Origin: Hoplostethus atlanticus
Taxonomy: Eukaryota; Chordata; Actinopteri; Trachichthyiformes; Trachichthyidae
Direction: 5' to 3'
Length of the DNA: 64,000 nucleotides
Assembly (NCBI GenBank): GCA_034670405.1
Contig: JAXDDX010000013.1
Span: 5,110,001-5,174,000 of the forward strand
Position 1 is the stretch's first letter, and every line of letters begins with the position of its first letter. Below, piece after piece: positions 1 through 10,689 of the stretch. The position numbers were made by a program, and so were the translations under genes. The notes beneath the pieces were generated by a model. It saw nothing but the letters and a program-made list of their open reading frames with translations, made no database searches and was not told the origin of the DNA.

Positions 1-104
1 ACCCCTCCTCCCTCCGTGCGCTCGCTGCCTTGAGCCCCCTCTGTTTCCACAGCAAACAGGGGAAAACACACACACACGCTTAAGAGTCAAACAAAGAGGG
101 AGAA

Positions 105-106
<2 letters not shown>

Positions 107-141
<35 letters not shown>
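107..141. repeat. (CA)n microsatellite
   Basis: Uninterrupted AC dinucleotide run of about 17 units, preceded by a shorter CA run near 66-77. Confidence 0.95.
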
Positions 142-144
<3 letters not shown>

Positions 145-841
145 ATGGTGCAAGGTTAGTCAGGCAGTCAGGCTCCCCCAGGTATTTCAGTGCGCCTGCT
201 CACCACGGACTCAGGCCTACTGTCAACAGCCTCCCAGCCTTTTTCCCAGCATGGCTCTTTAGAGGCACTAAATCTGAGGCTTTGCTGATACTGTACCCAA
301 CACTCAAAAGAAATAATTCCATATTTGTCAGCCGGCGACACGCAAATCCTGTTTGTTATGGCTTCGGCGTGGCGCGGAGCTTAAATCGACCTTTTCACCT
401 TTTAATGGTGTAGACGACTCGGGGTCGCTTTAACCGGCGCGCTTGTTTAAAGGGCCGGAGATTTCCTCACGGGATAATAGTAACGAGATGACTCCTGTCA
501 GATCGGTGGGCAGTTTCTCGGCTCTTATGGCAGCACGCCATGCCCTCCGATAGCCCACCGTGTTACCTAATGTGTCAGGGTGTCGAGGGCCCTGCCCTGA
601 TCCGACTGCAATAGGTTGCGAAAGGCTTCTCTAGTCTCTAACTGTGCTTGTCAACTGGTTGGTGACAAACTGCATTAATCATTGCCAAAAAAACTGCTAC
701 AAAAAGGCTACAAATAATTAAAAATATGGTTAATTCTTTTTATTTTTTTACTTTTTTCAACATTATTAAAGCAATATAAATCAATGTCCGCTATTCTCTA
801 TCGCTGACAGCCAGTTCATGAAAGCTTTTCCATTTGCTGTT

Positions 842-1127
842 CTAAACACCTGGTGAAAAAAAATCCTCACAGGACGTGATGCGATTACTTTCTGGGTTGT
901 TTGGAAAGAATAGAAGAAGAACTGGGAGGATAGCGTGAACAGTGATAGCCACCATGGCTGGACAGACAAAAAAAAGAGCGCCACCTACAGAAACTTCATC
1001 TATAGAAACTCTGAGGAGAAAGACGTCACAGTACTGGACTGGACTGTTTGATTGACAGGTGATCTCTGGGAAGTGCAGTGCAGAAACACCACAGCGATGA
1101 GGCTGAGCACCAAAGATGGCAAAATCC
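842..1127 (-). repeat. Dispersed repeat family A, copy 1
   Basis: The segment shares long blocks, in reverse orientation, with sequence at 11640-11800 and 16228-16440 and, more weakly, at 56380-56500. Shared landmarks are GCACCAAAGATGG, a block reading CACTTCCCAGAGAT on the opposite strand, and GGTGGCTATCACTG. No terminal inverted repeat or polymerase III boxes were evident, so the class is undetermined: it may be a SINE or a non-autonomous DNA element. The short open frames inside are repeat-derived. Confidence 0.75.
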
Positions 1128-2310
1128 AAAAAGCTGGATCCCGCAGATTTCCCCCTTTAGGACCGACTCCAACTCATTTCTGGTTCCTTGCATTCCTTTC
1201 TGATGCACTGTATGTTGAATGTGCCTCCTATCCTCTGAGTCGTTGCGTCTGAGGTGAACCGGAGGAGGCTGCAGCTGTGACGGTTGTTTTTGTGCTCAGA
1301 AAGCACCGTTGTTATCACCAGCACGCAGCTCAGCTCATTCCAAGCGCTGAATTGTGCCTCTGTAATTAGAGAGCTAATTTGTGAACTGCAGTCATTATGG
1401 ATGCTGGTTGTTAGTGGTTACCTGTTGTTATGGTTACTGTTTCACTCTGTAACAGGCAACAAGACCTGAAGTGCCGAACGGAGAGACTCAGCCCTCCTGC
1501 TCACACACATGCATACATACAGTATATGCACATGCAGTTGTCACACTGTTCCAAATATACACACACACACACAACAAATTGCCACATTATCACATATGGA
1601 AATAGCCATTATACCACACATGTCTGTGTACTGTACTTATGAGGACCTTCCACTGACTGCTCATTCTGCTGATTCTGAGTAAAACTAATTACAATGTGAA
1701 CATTTTCAAACAATAAATGAGTAAATCATTGGTTTACAAGGCAAAGTAGGCATGACAGCCAATCAACCAATCAAAAAACGACATAGCTAATTGGCGCGGC
1801 CCTGGCACATTCAAGCCTGTTTTGACTGGGACTGCGATTGGTGGAAATAATCAAAAAAAAAAATGTTTTTTTTAGGTTTTTAACTGGTTCTCGCAAGAAT
1901 AGAAGTACAAGAACACAAACACACACACAAGCCCCCCACCACACACACATTTAAAGCCATACTGTAGCTAGGATTCGACAGAGCGCTATTTCGAAAATCT
2001 TGCAAAACGCGGAATATTAGAAAACGATTGTAAAAATGCATCCAGTGCATGAAATCACAAAGTTGCCAGTGGCCAATTACACTGAGTTATTTTTCATGGC
2101 TACAGTCTGAGGACAGTGCACTAATCTAGGGGTGGGGAGATGCACATAGTTCTTATCACGATGAGGCTACAGCATTAGATAAGGAGCAGGATAAATATAG
2201 TACTCATGCTTTGTTTTCCTAATCCACCCGCGGGGCTAAGAAACTAACCTTTTAAATAGGTCACCTTCTTTTCTTTTGTAATTGCACTCAGGCTCTCAGT
2301 GTCCACTAGC

Positions 2311-2312
<2 letters not shown>

Positions 2313-2348
<36 letters not shown>

Positions 2349-2600
2349 ATCTTTGTGAGGACATTTTGGCCGGTCGTCACTTCTACAAGGGGCTAATTTA
2401 AGAGCAGGACTTGGTTTTAAGGTTGAGATTAGAATTAGAATGAGGGGTTTATGGTTAGGATAAGGGTTAAGGTTATAGTTGAGGTTAGAATTAGGATTAG
2501 GATTACGTTAGGGGTTAGGGGTTAGGGAATGAATCTTGGAATGCAAGGTCCTCACAAGTACAGTAAGACCAGCAAAATTGTGTGTGTGTGTTTGGAGAAA
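2313..2600. repeat. TG tract plus GTTAGG-like simple-repeat block
   Basis: A (TG)n run at 2313-2346 is followed by CTTTGTGAGGACATTTTGG, a degenerate run of GGTTAGG/GGATTAGG units (about 2410-2530), and then AAGGTCCTCACAAGTACAGT with a short TG run. The two flanking GAGGAC/GTCCTC blocks are in opposite orientation. From memory this arrangement is a common fish interspersed repeat. Despite the TTAGGG-like units it is irregular and internal, so it is not a telomere. Confidence 0.75.
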
Positions 2601-3377
2601 AGAAAGGACCTGTCAGCCAATGTATAGAGGAAACATCCAGATGCCAGCAGAGTGCAGAGCGTAGCCCCCGGGGGCCCGACCCTCCGTCCACCACCACCAC
2701 TACAGCACTTCACGTAGATGAAGAGGACTCGGTCACAATGGCAACAAAAAGGCAGAAATAAAAAAACGTCCACGGCTCCGGTCATGTGGAAATCACGCCT
2801 GTGTGCACAGTCCATAAGGAAACCTGCATTAGGCTGTTGTTGGGGTTTTAATGGCAAAGCGACCAGTCCTGCGCAACTGCTATGCTGCTGCTGAAAACGT
2901 TATTGATCTCATGTTGTCACAGCAGCAAAAGTGATCGGATCAAGTGTAGGATAAGCAATAACGGTAGTAGAAATAATAAATACTGAAATACGGGTTACTA
3001 AACATAAAATATGCTGTGAATTTGTCATGTTCTTAAAAATATGTTTTCATTGCGTTCAAGCAGATTTACATTAATATGAGGCGATAATAAAGATGAGAGT
3101 GGAGCTGTGAAGATTCATCTTCCTCACGTGTTTCATTCAAGTGAGGTTAACCTATTTAAAATCCTCCTCGGGCGCCTAGTGCCATGTGCTTTAATGAGGA
3201 TTGAAGTCACGCCTGTTCTTAACCGTTTCAATAACTGAACATGCTCGCTAAACATGATGTCACTGAACAGTCCCGTAGACAGTGAACGCACCTAGTGAAC
3301 GCACCTGCCGTCGTCCTATGCATCCTATTGCTCCATTAAAGGGTAATTCCGGTATTTTTAAACCTGGGCTCTATTTG

Positions 3378-4819
3378 TAGGGTGGAGTCAGCTAAAATGG
3401 GCCACTTTTTGGTAAATGATTTATAAGACCATCAAATAAGCTATGCAGGAGATCTAATGATATTTTTATAAATTGGCATGGGTCTCTAAAATATTTATTT
3501 GTTAAAAAAATGTGAAAAAGTATAATTGTTTTGGATTTATGAGAGTTAGAGTATCAGCAGGTTCCCTCTTGAGCTACAACACAATGTTCAGGTAAAATGG
3601 GCCAGCTGTTCAGTTAAAATGGGCCAATATAAAGAGAGAACAACACAGTAATTTCAGCTGAAATCATTTTAATTTTAACAGTAAATTGACACTAACTATT
3701 GTCTTTGGTGTACCATAGTAACAACACCGTAAATACATTTCATGCAATAAAAAGTTGAACAAATATTTAATTGAAAAATGCATTTAAAAATTAACTGATC
3801 ATGTTGTATGGGTGTGTGTTTCTGCGCATTAGTGTCTTTGTGTCTGTTTTGTGTGTGTGTGTGTGTGTGTGTGTCTTTCTGGGACTGTGTGTAGCTGTGT
3901 GTGTGTGTAGGTGCATGCTTGTGTCAACATTTGTCAAACATTATGTTAAAAAGCTTTTTTCCCTTTGGTTGTTTTTTGTTAAGATTGTTAAGATTTCGCT
4001 TGGATACATCTAGACCAATGAACCTGTTTTGCGCCCTCAATTTCTGTGTAACGTCTGTGTAAGAGTGTGTGTGTATGTGGCCCATTTTAGCTGAAAATCA
4101 TGGCCTTTAGCTAGCTGGTTAAGCTAAAATGGGCCAATACCTAAAATTGCTTTTTTACCAATAAACCTGTTTTGCGCCCTCAATTTCTGTGTAACTTCTG
4201 TGTAAGAGTGTGTGTGTATGTGACCCATTTTAGCTGAAAATTGTGGCCTTTAGCTAGCTGGTTAAGCTAAAATGGGCCAATACCTAAAATTACTTTTTTA
4301 CCAATAAACCTGTTTTGCGCCCTCAATTTCTGTGTAACTTCTGTGTAAGAGTGTGTGTGTATGTGACCCATTTTAGCTGAAAATCATGGCCCATTTTAGC
4401 TAGCTGGTTAAGCTAAAATGGGCCAATACCTAAAATTACTTTTTTCACAAAAATCTAAGTTTCTTTTTAAATTTCAACTTTTTTATTTGAAAGAGCCTGT
4501 CAAAACATTGTTCATAAACATTTTGCTTTGTTGGTAAGCTTACTTAAAAATGCTTTATCACCCTTATTAGTGATGAGTGAAATTTGCTATGTCATGCTCA
4601 CTTACCATACAATTTCTCTGATGTACTTAATGTAACACTCTGCCCTGTCCACCTTAACAACCTCAGACTAATCAAAACTATTGTTACATGTCAACTAGTG
4701 TTGCAGCAACAATGCAAGATCAGTTATTGTGATTGGCTGTAAAATTTTAAAGGGCTATGAAGCTCCAACCTTATCTGGCCCATTTTACATGATGGCCCAT
4801 TTTAGCTGAGTCCACCCTA
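3378..4819. mobile_element. 1.44-kb terminal-inverted-repeat element full of a repeated GGCCCATTTTA motif
   Basis: The terminal inverted repeats are 27 bp (3378-3404 and 4793-4819) and differ at one position; both begin TAGGGTGG and run into AGCTAAAATGGGCCA. The flanking TA on each side fits a 2-bp target duplication, the element proper then starting GGGTGG. Inside are about twelve copies of TAAAATGGGCC or its complement in both orientations, a TG tract (3850-3874) and three tandem 143-bp units. No transposase frame is present, so it is non-autonomous. Multiple subterminal motifs of this kind usually act as transposase-binding sites; that role here is inferred. I cannot name the superfamily. 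Confidence 0.8.
4014..4442. repeat. Three tandem copies of a 143-bp unit
   Basis: Units begin at 4014, 4157 and 4300, each starting ACCAAT and continuing AACCTGTTTTGCGCCC, and each ending near TACCTAAAATT. They are nearly identical. Each carries one reverse and one forward copy of the TAAAATGGGCC motif, so the array multiplies that motif within the surrounding element. Confidence 0.92.
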
Positions 4820-5900
4820 CATATTAGTCATTTATAGGTACACAAAGTTTTGGAATTGCTCCGGTAGATCGCCTCAGTCAGCAGTCACAAAACGGGCTGC
4901 AATGGCTGCAACGTAATCCGCAGGGGCAAGTGCACCCGATCAAAGTACGTCCACTAAAAGTGCTTGTTTTTGCCACTGACAGGCTCAGATTGTTATTCGA
5001 AGTGGAGTAGGCTCCATGCTAACACTTCAGCTTGCATAGTAGGCTCCATGCTATTACCTTACCATCTTGAGTGACTACAGTTCTTTTAGACTCTAGTATA
5101 AAGGTTAATAAGATCTAACATTATATAGGCATATGTATTTTCCAATGATTGGACTTTTGTGTGGTTTGGTGACTCACAGAGCTTCTGTAGGTTTTGAAGA
5201 GCAAAGCTACCCTGACCGCGGGCATCCTGCCCTGAAACAACAGGATCATGGCCATGATCCCTCATGGCCTCATGGCTTAATGTTTTGGAAATGTAGGCCT
5301 ACACCCTCCATCTCACACAATCCAATCTATGTCATAAAATGGCATTCTCTCTTTACCCTGAAATCTCTGGAATTGCTATAATGGACGTATATCACTTATT
5401 TTAGAATTCATTTGAAATACCAAAAACATTGTTTATTAGACCTAGTTCGACACTGCTCTAAAACCTGGCATACTTTTAATGTAGATGATAAAGCACTTAA
5501 AATTTTAATTCCATGTAAACTGTGTATTTATCTCTTTATCACGAATGAAATGGCAAGTCCCCAAATCTAATATAATATCTTTATCTGCTGCATTTCTGAC
5601 TGATGACTGACAAGATATTATTATTTGGCCAGTGTGGTGAATTAGACATTGGTCACCCAACTATTAGGTAAGAGGGGACATTGGCCCCTAATGCTCATTG
5701 ATGAGAGTTTTAATAGGAGCCAAATTATTTTCTGGCAATTTTGCTTTTCACTTTCCATTATAATAAAAAATATACAGAATCATATTTGGGCTCACCTAAG
5801 CTACATTATGGCCAATGCCATATTCAAACCAATGCAATATAGTGAATAAAATGTAAATTGCAGCCCAGCGCGTCTCCGCCCCCATCTGACACACGGCGGA

Positions 5901-5902
<2 letters not shown>

Positions 5903-5953
<51 letters not shown>

Positions 5954-5968
5954 ACTCACTCTCTCTCT
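5903..5968. repeat. (CT)n tract upstream of kcna5
   Basis: About 23 CT units followed by ACTC and CTCT variants, ending about 350 bp before the kcna5 start codon. It may lie in the promoter or the 5' leader. Its + strand pyrimidine bias (GA on the other strand) could bind GAGA-type factors, but that is speculative. Confidence 0.9.
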
Positions 5969-6152
5969 GAGTTGACGGTGACAGCTTGTCTCACATCCAG
6001 AGACATTTTCAAAGGCAGCAACGGTTGAACAGCACTTTTGACGTCAGGAATAATCATTACTTTCTCATCCGGGTCTTCTCTGCTCTTGTGGTAATATTTA
6101 CTTTATCTAGACCGGAGAGCTCGCTGCGGCTTAAGCCCTTTACAACACATAT

Positions 6153-6245
6153 ATGCATGCGTGTGACGGACGCGGCGGCTGGAACACCGGACTTTATCCA
6201 GCTTCGTCTGGTGCAGATCGCGTTAACTTTTCCTACAAAACGTGA
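6153..6245 (+). promoter_or_regulatory. Upstream ORF 1 in kcna5 leader (30 codons)
   Basis: ATG at 6153 opens a 30-codon frame ending in TGA at 6243-6245, 69 nt before the kcna5 ATG. It would be part of the mRNA only if transcription starts upstream of 6153, which the sequence does not prove. No protein similarity was recognised. Confidence 0.4.
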
Positions 6246-6294
6246 AGGATATTTGTTGTGCAACTTTATAAGTCTTTTTTCTTTTGCTTGGTGA
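6157..6294 (+). promoter_or_regulatory. Upstream ORF 2 in kcna5 leader (45 codons)
   Basis: ATG at 6157 starts only four bases after the ATG of the first upstream ORF, in another frame, and reads 45 codons to a stop at 6292-6294, 20 nt before the kcna5 start. The -3 base is T, so initiation should be weak. It may lower or condition kcna5 translation. Confidence 0.4.
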
Positions 6295-6303
6295 TTTTCT
6301 TTA

Positions 6304-6324
6304 ATGGCTTCGGAATGGAGATAG
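6304..6324 (+). promoter_or_regulatory. Short upstream ORF overlapping the kcna5 start codon
   Basis: ATG at 6304 encodes six residues (MASEWR) and stops with TAG at 6322-6324, so it overlaps the kcna5 ATG at 6315 in a different frame. The -3 base is T (weak), whereas the kcna5 ATG has G at -3 and G at +4. Ribosomes using this ATG would pass over the main start codon. Confidence 0.5.
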
Positions 6325-7991
6325 CCTTGGTGAGTTTTGAGAACGGCGGCGCGAAGGGGAGCGGAGGCAATGCCGACGAAATCTGCCGGAACGCACTGGA
6401 TCTCCCGCAACCTGCTTTGGTCCAAACCGGACTTGGCGAGGACTACAGTAAAGAGCTGAACACCCTCGGCAGTCGCAGGCAAAGCTCGTGGAAAAGCAAC
6501 GACATGAACAACACTTTCAGCTGCAGCGAAAATGCCATGGATGCGCTTTTACGCGCGGACCACAGTCCCCATCTGTTCGACGAGGACATGTTGGACATGG
6601 ACATGGACACGGAGAGCAACGAGAGGGTGCTCATCAACATAGCCGGTCTGAGGTACGAGACGCAGCTGGGGACGCTCAACCAGTTCCCCGATACTTTACT
6701 GGGAGACCCCACTAAAAGAATAAAATACTTTGATCCACTCAGGAACGAGTACTTTTTCGACCGCAACCGGCCAAGTTTTGATGGGATATTATATTTCTAT
6801 CAGTCGGGAGGGAAGATCCGGAGACCTGTCAATGTGTCAATTGACGTGTTTGCGGATGAGATCAGGTTTTATCAGCTAGGGGAGGAGGCCATGGAGAGGT
6901 TTCGTGAAGATGAGGGTTTTATAAAAGAGGAAGAAAAGCCATTGCCTCAGAATGAATTTCAAAAGCAGGTATGGCTCATATTTGAGTACCCGGAGAGCTC
7001 CAGTCCCGCGAGGGGCATCGCTATTGTCTCTGTGATTGTAATCACCATATCCATCATCACATTCTGCCTGGAAACGTTACCAGAGTTCCGGGATGAGAGG
7101 GAGCTCCCGGTGACCAGCCGACCTGACAACAGCACTGCGCCCCGTCCGTCGCTGACCTTCACGGATCCCTTTTTCATCATAGAGACCACTTGTGTGATAT
7201 GGTTCACGTTTGAGCTGTTCGTACGGTTTTTTGCGTGCCCCAGCAAGTCCGAGTTCTCGAAGACCATCATGAACATCATAGACATCATGTCTATCATGCC
7301 TTACTTCATCACAGTGGGCACGGAGCTGGCAGAGCAGCAGGGCCAAGAGCACCAGAACGGCCAGCAGGCCATGTCTCTGGCCATCCTGAGGGTCATCCGC
7401 CTGGTCAGGGTGTTCAGGATCTTCAAGCTGTCCCGGCACTCCAAAGGACTCCAGATTCTGGGACAGACGCTGAAAGCCAGCATGAGAGAGCTCGGCCTCT
7501 TGATCTTCTTCCTCTTCATCGGAGTCATCCTGTTCTCCAGCGCCGTTTTCTTCGCAGAGGCGGACGAGCCCGAGTCTCATTTCTCCAGCATCCCCGATGC
7601 CTTCTGGTGGGCTGTGGTCACCATGACAACTGTTGGCTATGGCGACATGAGGCCGGTGACGGTCGGGGGGAAGATCGTCGGTTCCCTCTGTGCCATCGCC
7701 GGTGTGCTGACCATCGCCCTGCCGGTGCCAGTCATCGTGTCTAACTTCAATTACTTTTATCACAGAGAGACAGACCAGGACCAGTCGTCTCTCAAAGATG
7801 AGCCTAACAGTGGCCGCGCGAGCCCCGAATTGAAACGGAGAGGGAGTAAATCATCAGTCAAATCACAAGACGTGGAAAACAACGACGGGGCCACCTCGGT
7901 GGAAAAGGCAAATATCAAAGCTAACAGCAGCATGGACATCAAAAGATCCCTTTACGCGTTCTGCTTGGACTCACGGGAAACGGACCTGTAG
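6315..7991 (+). CDS. kcna5: Voltage-gated K+ channel Kv1.5 (Shaker subfamily A member 5), single exon
   Basis: Intronless 558-codon gene for a Shaker-type delayed-rectifier K+ channel alpha subunit; four subunits form a plasma-membrane pore. The N-terminus [12 protein letters not shown] matches the known MEIALV start of mammalian Kv1.5, which sets the start at 6315; the frame stays open upstream but has no in-frame ATG. Domains: T1 tetramerisation about 104-205 ([19 protein letters not shown]); S1 about 232-252; S2 about 285-306; S3 about 318-337; S4 about 357-375 with regularly spaced arginines ([19 protein letters not shown]); S5 about 392-413; selectivity filter TVGYGD 439-444; S6 with PVP gating motif 470-472; C-terminal PDZ ligand ETDL. 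An N-glycosylation sequon NST (272-274) lies in the S1-S2 loop. At 558 aa it is shorter than human Kv1.5 (613 aa), mainly because the proline-rich SH3-binding N-terminal segment is missing. All key pore and gating residues are intact. Confidence 0.97.
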   Translation: MEIALVSFENGGAKGSGGNADEICRNALDLPQPALVQTGLGEDYSKELNTLGSRRQSSWKSNDMNNTFSCSENAMDALLRADHSPHLFDEDMLDMDMDTESNERVLINIAGLRYETQLGTLNQFPDTLLGDPTKRIKYFDPLRNEYFFDRNRPSFDGILYFYQSGGKIRRPVNVSIDVFADEIRFYQLGEEAMERFREDEGFIKEEEKPLPQNEFQKQVWLIFEYPESSSPARGIAIVSVIVITISIITFCLETLPEFRDERELPVTSRPDNSTAPRPSLTFTDPFFIIETTCVIWFTFELFVRFFACPSKSEFSKTIMNIIDIMSIMPYFITVGTELAEQQGQEHQNGQQAMSLAILRVIRLVRVFRIFKLSRHSKGLQILGQTLKASMRELGLLIFFLFIGVILFSSAVFFAEADEPESHFSSIPDAFWWAVVTMTTVGYGDMRPVTVGGKIVGSLCAIAGVLTIALPVPVIVSNFNYFYHRETDQDQSSLKDEPNSGRASPELKRRGSKSSVKSQDVENNDGATSVEKANIKANSSMDIKRSLYAFCLDSRETDL

Positions 7992-9200
7992 TCTTGTAGT
8001 CATTCCCTTAAGATACTGCCAAGCCACAATATCTTAAAAACCCATAGTGTCAGTTGTGTAGAATACCCCCATTAATGGGCTCTAAGTCTTTGCACAGTCT
8101 AAGGATCAACACGTTGCAATCCTGAAAAGTTCGAGAGCAACGGGGTTGATTTATAAAAAGCACATTATAATCCCCTCATCTGGTAAGCACATCCGCCAGA
8201 GACTCTGCTCCCCATATGAAAATGGAAGAGTTATGAACAAAACACACGGCATGCAGCGTGTAGTCTGCAGGGATACCTACAATATTTCAGCATCACACCC
8301 ACACCAAGGTCACAGTGAAATCAGTGACAAAAGTAGGCCGTGTGTGCGACAGATAGTGTACTAATCAAGGACTGCGGGACTAGAAATAATTACTTGCGCG
8401 CTTAACGTCACGGAGAGGATTATGTTGTGAGGCCGCGGGCCTTAACGGAGCTCCACAAGCCCACCAGGCTCTTGTAGATACTGTAAGAAGTAGCCAATGT
8501 CCATATATAAAAAAAAAGAAAATAGCCAAATCGGTATTTTATTTTCATATGTTAGTCGTATGTTTACTATAAAAGGTTGCATTTAATGCATCTGCAAATA
8601 TGTACATATTTCATATAGGCCTACTATTTATTAAATGGATTATGGTGTTATTGTAAATCTGGAAAAAATAACAACACTATTTTTAAGATACACTTGTTGA
8701 GCAGACACCTGTTTCCTCCTCTCAGGTTCTGTAAAAGTGAGTTTATTTGCTTTCCCAATGAGAGATGGCTTGTTCTCTATGCTATTGCTGACAGACGGAC
8801 TGAAAAGAGAAGTGTTGGAACTCGATTTTAGACGTCGACCGGCAGCCTTGTTAGCGATCATTTGCAACTGCAAAACATTTCAGTCAAGGACACAACACGG
8901 GAGTACTGAGGGATGAGAGCAAACGCGACCAGAAAGAGGACAGCGCAGAGGCCATCTGGAGAGAGCAAGCGACACAGATATCAGGTCAGTGCGGTAGAGC
9001 AGTGCATTTTAATGACTTGGGTCACAAATAGTTATTTTAGAGTGTGACAACAACCGAGGGAAGATTAGCTTTGTGGTTTCATCTGGAATAAATAACACAA
9101 GTGGACAGCAAGGGGTTTGGGGGCGATTCAGAGCTGTTGGTGCAGGTGAGGAGCTGTTCTTTCAGCACCACACCAGAATGTAGAGAGGCTAAGGTTTACC
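7992..9200 (+). other. Probable kcna5 3' UTR and downstream sequence
   Basis: Unique-looking sequence follows the kcna5 stop codon. Candidate polyadenylation signals on the + strand are an ATTAAA near 8630 and an AATAAA near 9088, but neither has a decisive downstream element visible. No exon is evident. Where the kcna5 transcript ends cannot be fixed from sequence alone. Confidence 0.4.
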
Positions 9201-9209
9201 TCTGGAAGT

Positions 9210-9574
9210 CAGGGGCTTCTCAAACATTTTCATGTCCCAGAACCCCCCAAATAAACCCACATTAGGGGCCCTGGGGGGCCTCAGATTTACTCTCAGGGAA
9301 GCATATGGGAATTTTTTAGTTGTTATTGATTTAGTATTGAATTGTACAACCGTCTATACTCCAGGGAGATAATAGTGGCAAGAGTGGAACCTACGACTAC
9401 AATAATCATTCTGATACGTTCTATATATCCATAATTGGGATAACTTTTAGTGAGTTAAGTTCTAGTGGAATTGAACTATTCCTCTTTTTGCTGGGGACCC
9501 CCTGAAACCCTCTGAAAGAGCCCCGGAACCCCCTCAAGGACTCCTGGGTGCCCCTAGACTTTGAGAACCGGTTG
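9210..9574. mobile_element. hAT-like MITE
   Basis: The left end (9210, CAGGGGCTTCTCAAACATTT) and right end (TTTGAGAACCGGTTG, ending about 9574) form imperfect terminal inverted repeats of the CAGNGGTTCTCAAA type typical of hAT non-autonomous elements. The interior carries several CCCAGAACCCCC/GGGGACCCC blocks in opposed orientation. No coding capacity. Confidence 0.7.
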
Positions 9575-10689
9575 CATGTTTTATTTGCTGTGAAAAATAA
9601 TTATCTCCTGACAATAAAGTACTTAAGTAACTAACTAACTAAGTAACTCCTGTAACTCCTGGGGTAAAACAGCTCTGCAAAGACGAGAGACTTTGCCCTT
9701 GAAACCTTTATTTACCCCACAATGAAAGTCTTCCTCTTATGGCCTACATTTATGAATTCTGGGGTGGATTATTGGCTATCAAACTTGCAGTCTTCAAGCA
9801 AACCCATTTTTACCTCGATACAGTGGAGTAGGTCGGTCTCAGATGGTTCAGTCTTCAGTTTCCATACCCCAGCCCCCCCGTGTTCTAAACTGTGGGAATA
9901 GCCGGCAGGTGTCTCTGTAGAGAAATGTTGAGTTCATGTTTGACATGTTCAAATAGATAACAAGAAAGCACATTAATGGCCTTTGCCTCACACCATCGGA
10001 GAGCCAGGGTCCTGGTACTATGTGTGTATCTCCTTTGCACAGCATGTATGCGTGTGTGGTGAATGAGGGGTCTGGGCAAGGGCTTCTCTCGCACGGCACT
10101 GTCTTTTCTTTTACCATGTCTGTGTCAGCATTAGGACAGCTAATAATACTAATAATAATATTGCTGTTGTTGTTGTCCAGTTGGATGAAAATGAACAGCA
10201 GACATGGGTCTGCTTCTGAAATCAATATTTTCATTTGAATGTTTATTTTTAGCACAAGCCTTTTTCTTTTTTTTTACCAGAGACACAGCATGATGGAAGA
10301 TGCCGCTTAGGGGTGTCCTAGAAGCTCTTAGTATTTTGCAACTCAAAACAGCTTGAGTAAATCTTGCACAGCAAACTTTGCAGATGGACCAAGCAAAGCC
10401 AAAATTCAGTGTGTTCGGTCTCTGTGATTTTGTCAGAATTAGAGGTGCCTATAAGATTACCGCCTCACCCTATGGCATGTGGATGGTGAAAATGAGAACT
10501 TGTTAAAAAGGTCAGTGCAATATTGTGGCCGACGGATGGAGACCACAGGCATGTAGGCCTGTCGGTGGGTGTTGCCTTTCAGCTGTCCCACTGGGTGCTA
10601 TGAGGGTGGCAGGTGCTTCTCGCCTTTTGTCTACATAGAGCTAGGACTAAGAGGACCTGAGACAAACTCATAGTTTAAAAAAAAGATAT

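Larger units (their letters stand above)
3340..5045. repeat. Older repeat interrupted by the 3378-4819 element
   Basis: The left part (about 3340-3377, TAATTCCGGTATTTTTAAAC onward) and the right part (about 4820-5045, running through CAAAGTTTTGGAATTGCTCC) resemble the two halves of one common fish repeat whose middle has been split by the inserted element. AATTCC at 3344 and GGAATT at 4851 are inverted to each other. The family assignment is from memory and the outer limits are approximate. Confidence 0.5.
1..5870. other. Gene-free region upstream of kcna5
   Basis: No exon with recognisable protein similarity was seen on either strand. The stretch holds microsatellites, a dispersed repeat near 0.84-1.13 kb, a TG-rich GTTAGG-type repeat near 2.3-2.6 kb, and a 1.44-kb inverted-repeat element nested in another repeat at 3.34-5.05 kb. 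The interval around 330-620 is relatively CpG-rich and not obviously repetitive, so it could be regulatory, but nothing specific can be named. The last few hundred bases before the CT tract at 5903 presumably include the kcna5 promoter; a GC-box-like CCGCCCC lies near 5877. Confidence 0.6.

Noticed and set aside
2410-2530. Interstitial telomere from the TTAGGG-like units
   Set aside because: The units are irregular (GGTTAAGG, GGATTAGG, GGGGTTAG) and embedded in a TG-flanked dispersed repeat; there is no run of exact TTAGGG.
3801-4013. 70-codon valine/cysteine-rich frame
   Set aside because: Its composition comes from reading through a TG microsatellite inside the transposable element.
4014-4442. 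CRISPR-like array
   Set aside because: There are only three long tandem units with no unique spacers, in a vertebrate genome and inside a transposable element.
5243-5260. 18-bp perfect palindrome centred in GGATCATGGCCATGATCC
   Set aside because: Short and made of common words (ATCATGG); listed only because it is perfect, with no supporting context.
6258-6314. In-frame 19-codon N-terminal extension of kcna5
   Set aside because: The frame is open but begins at GTG with no ATG; the MEIALV start at 6315 matches mammalian Kv1.5 and has a good Kozak context.
7077-7763. 228-codon open frame on the - strand of kcna5
   Set aside because: It lies wholly antisense to the conserved channel core. The open frame is a by-product of the codon use of the + strand gene, and its translation resembles no known protein.
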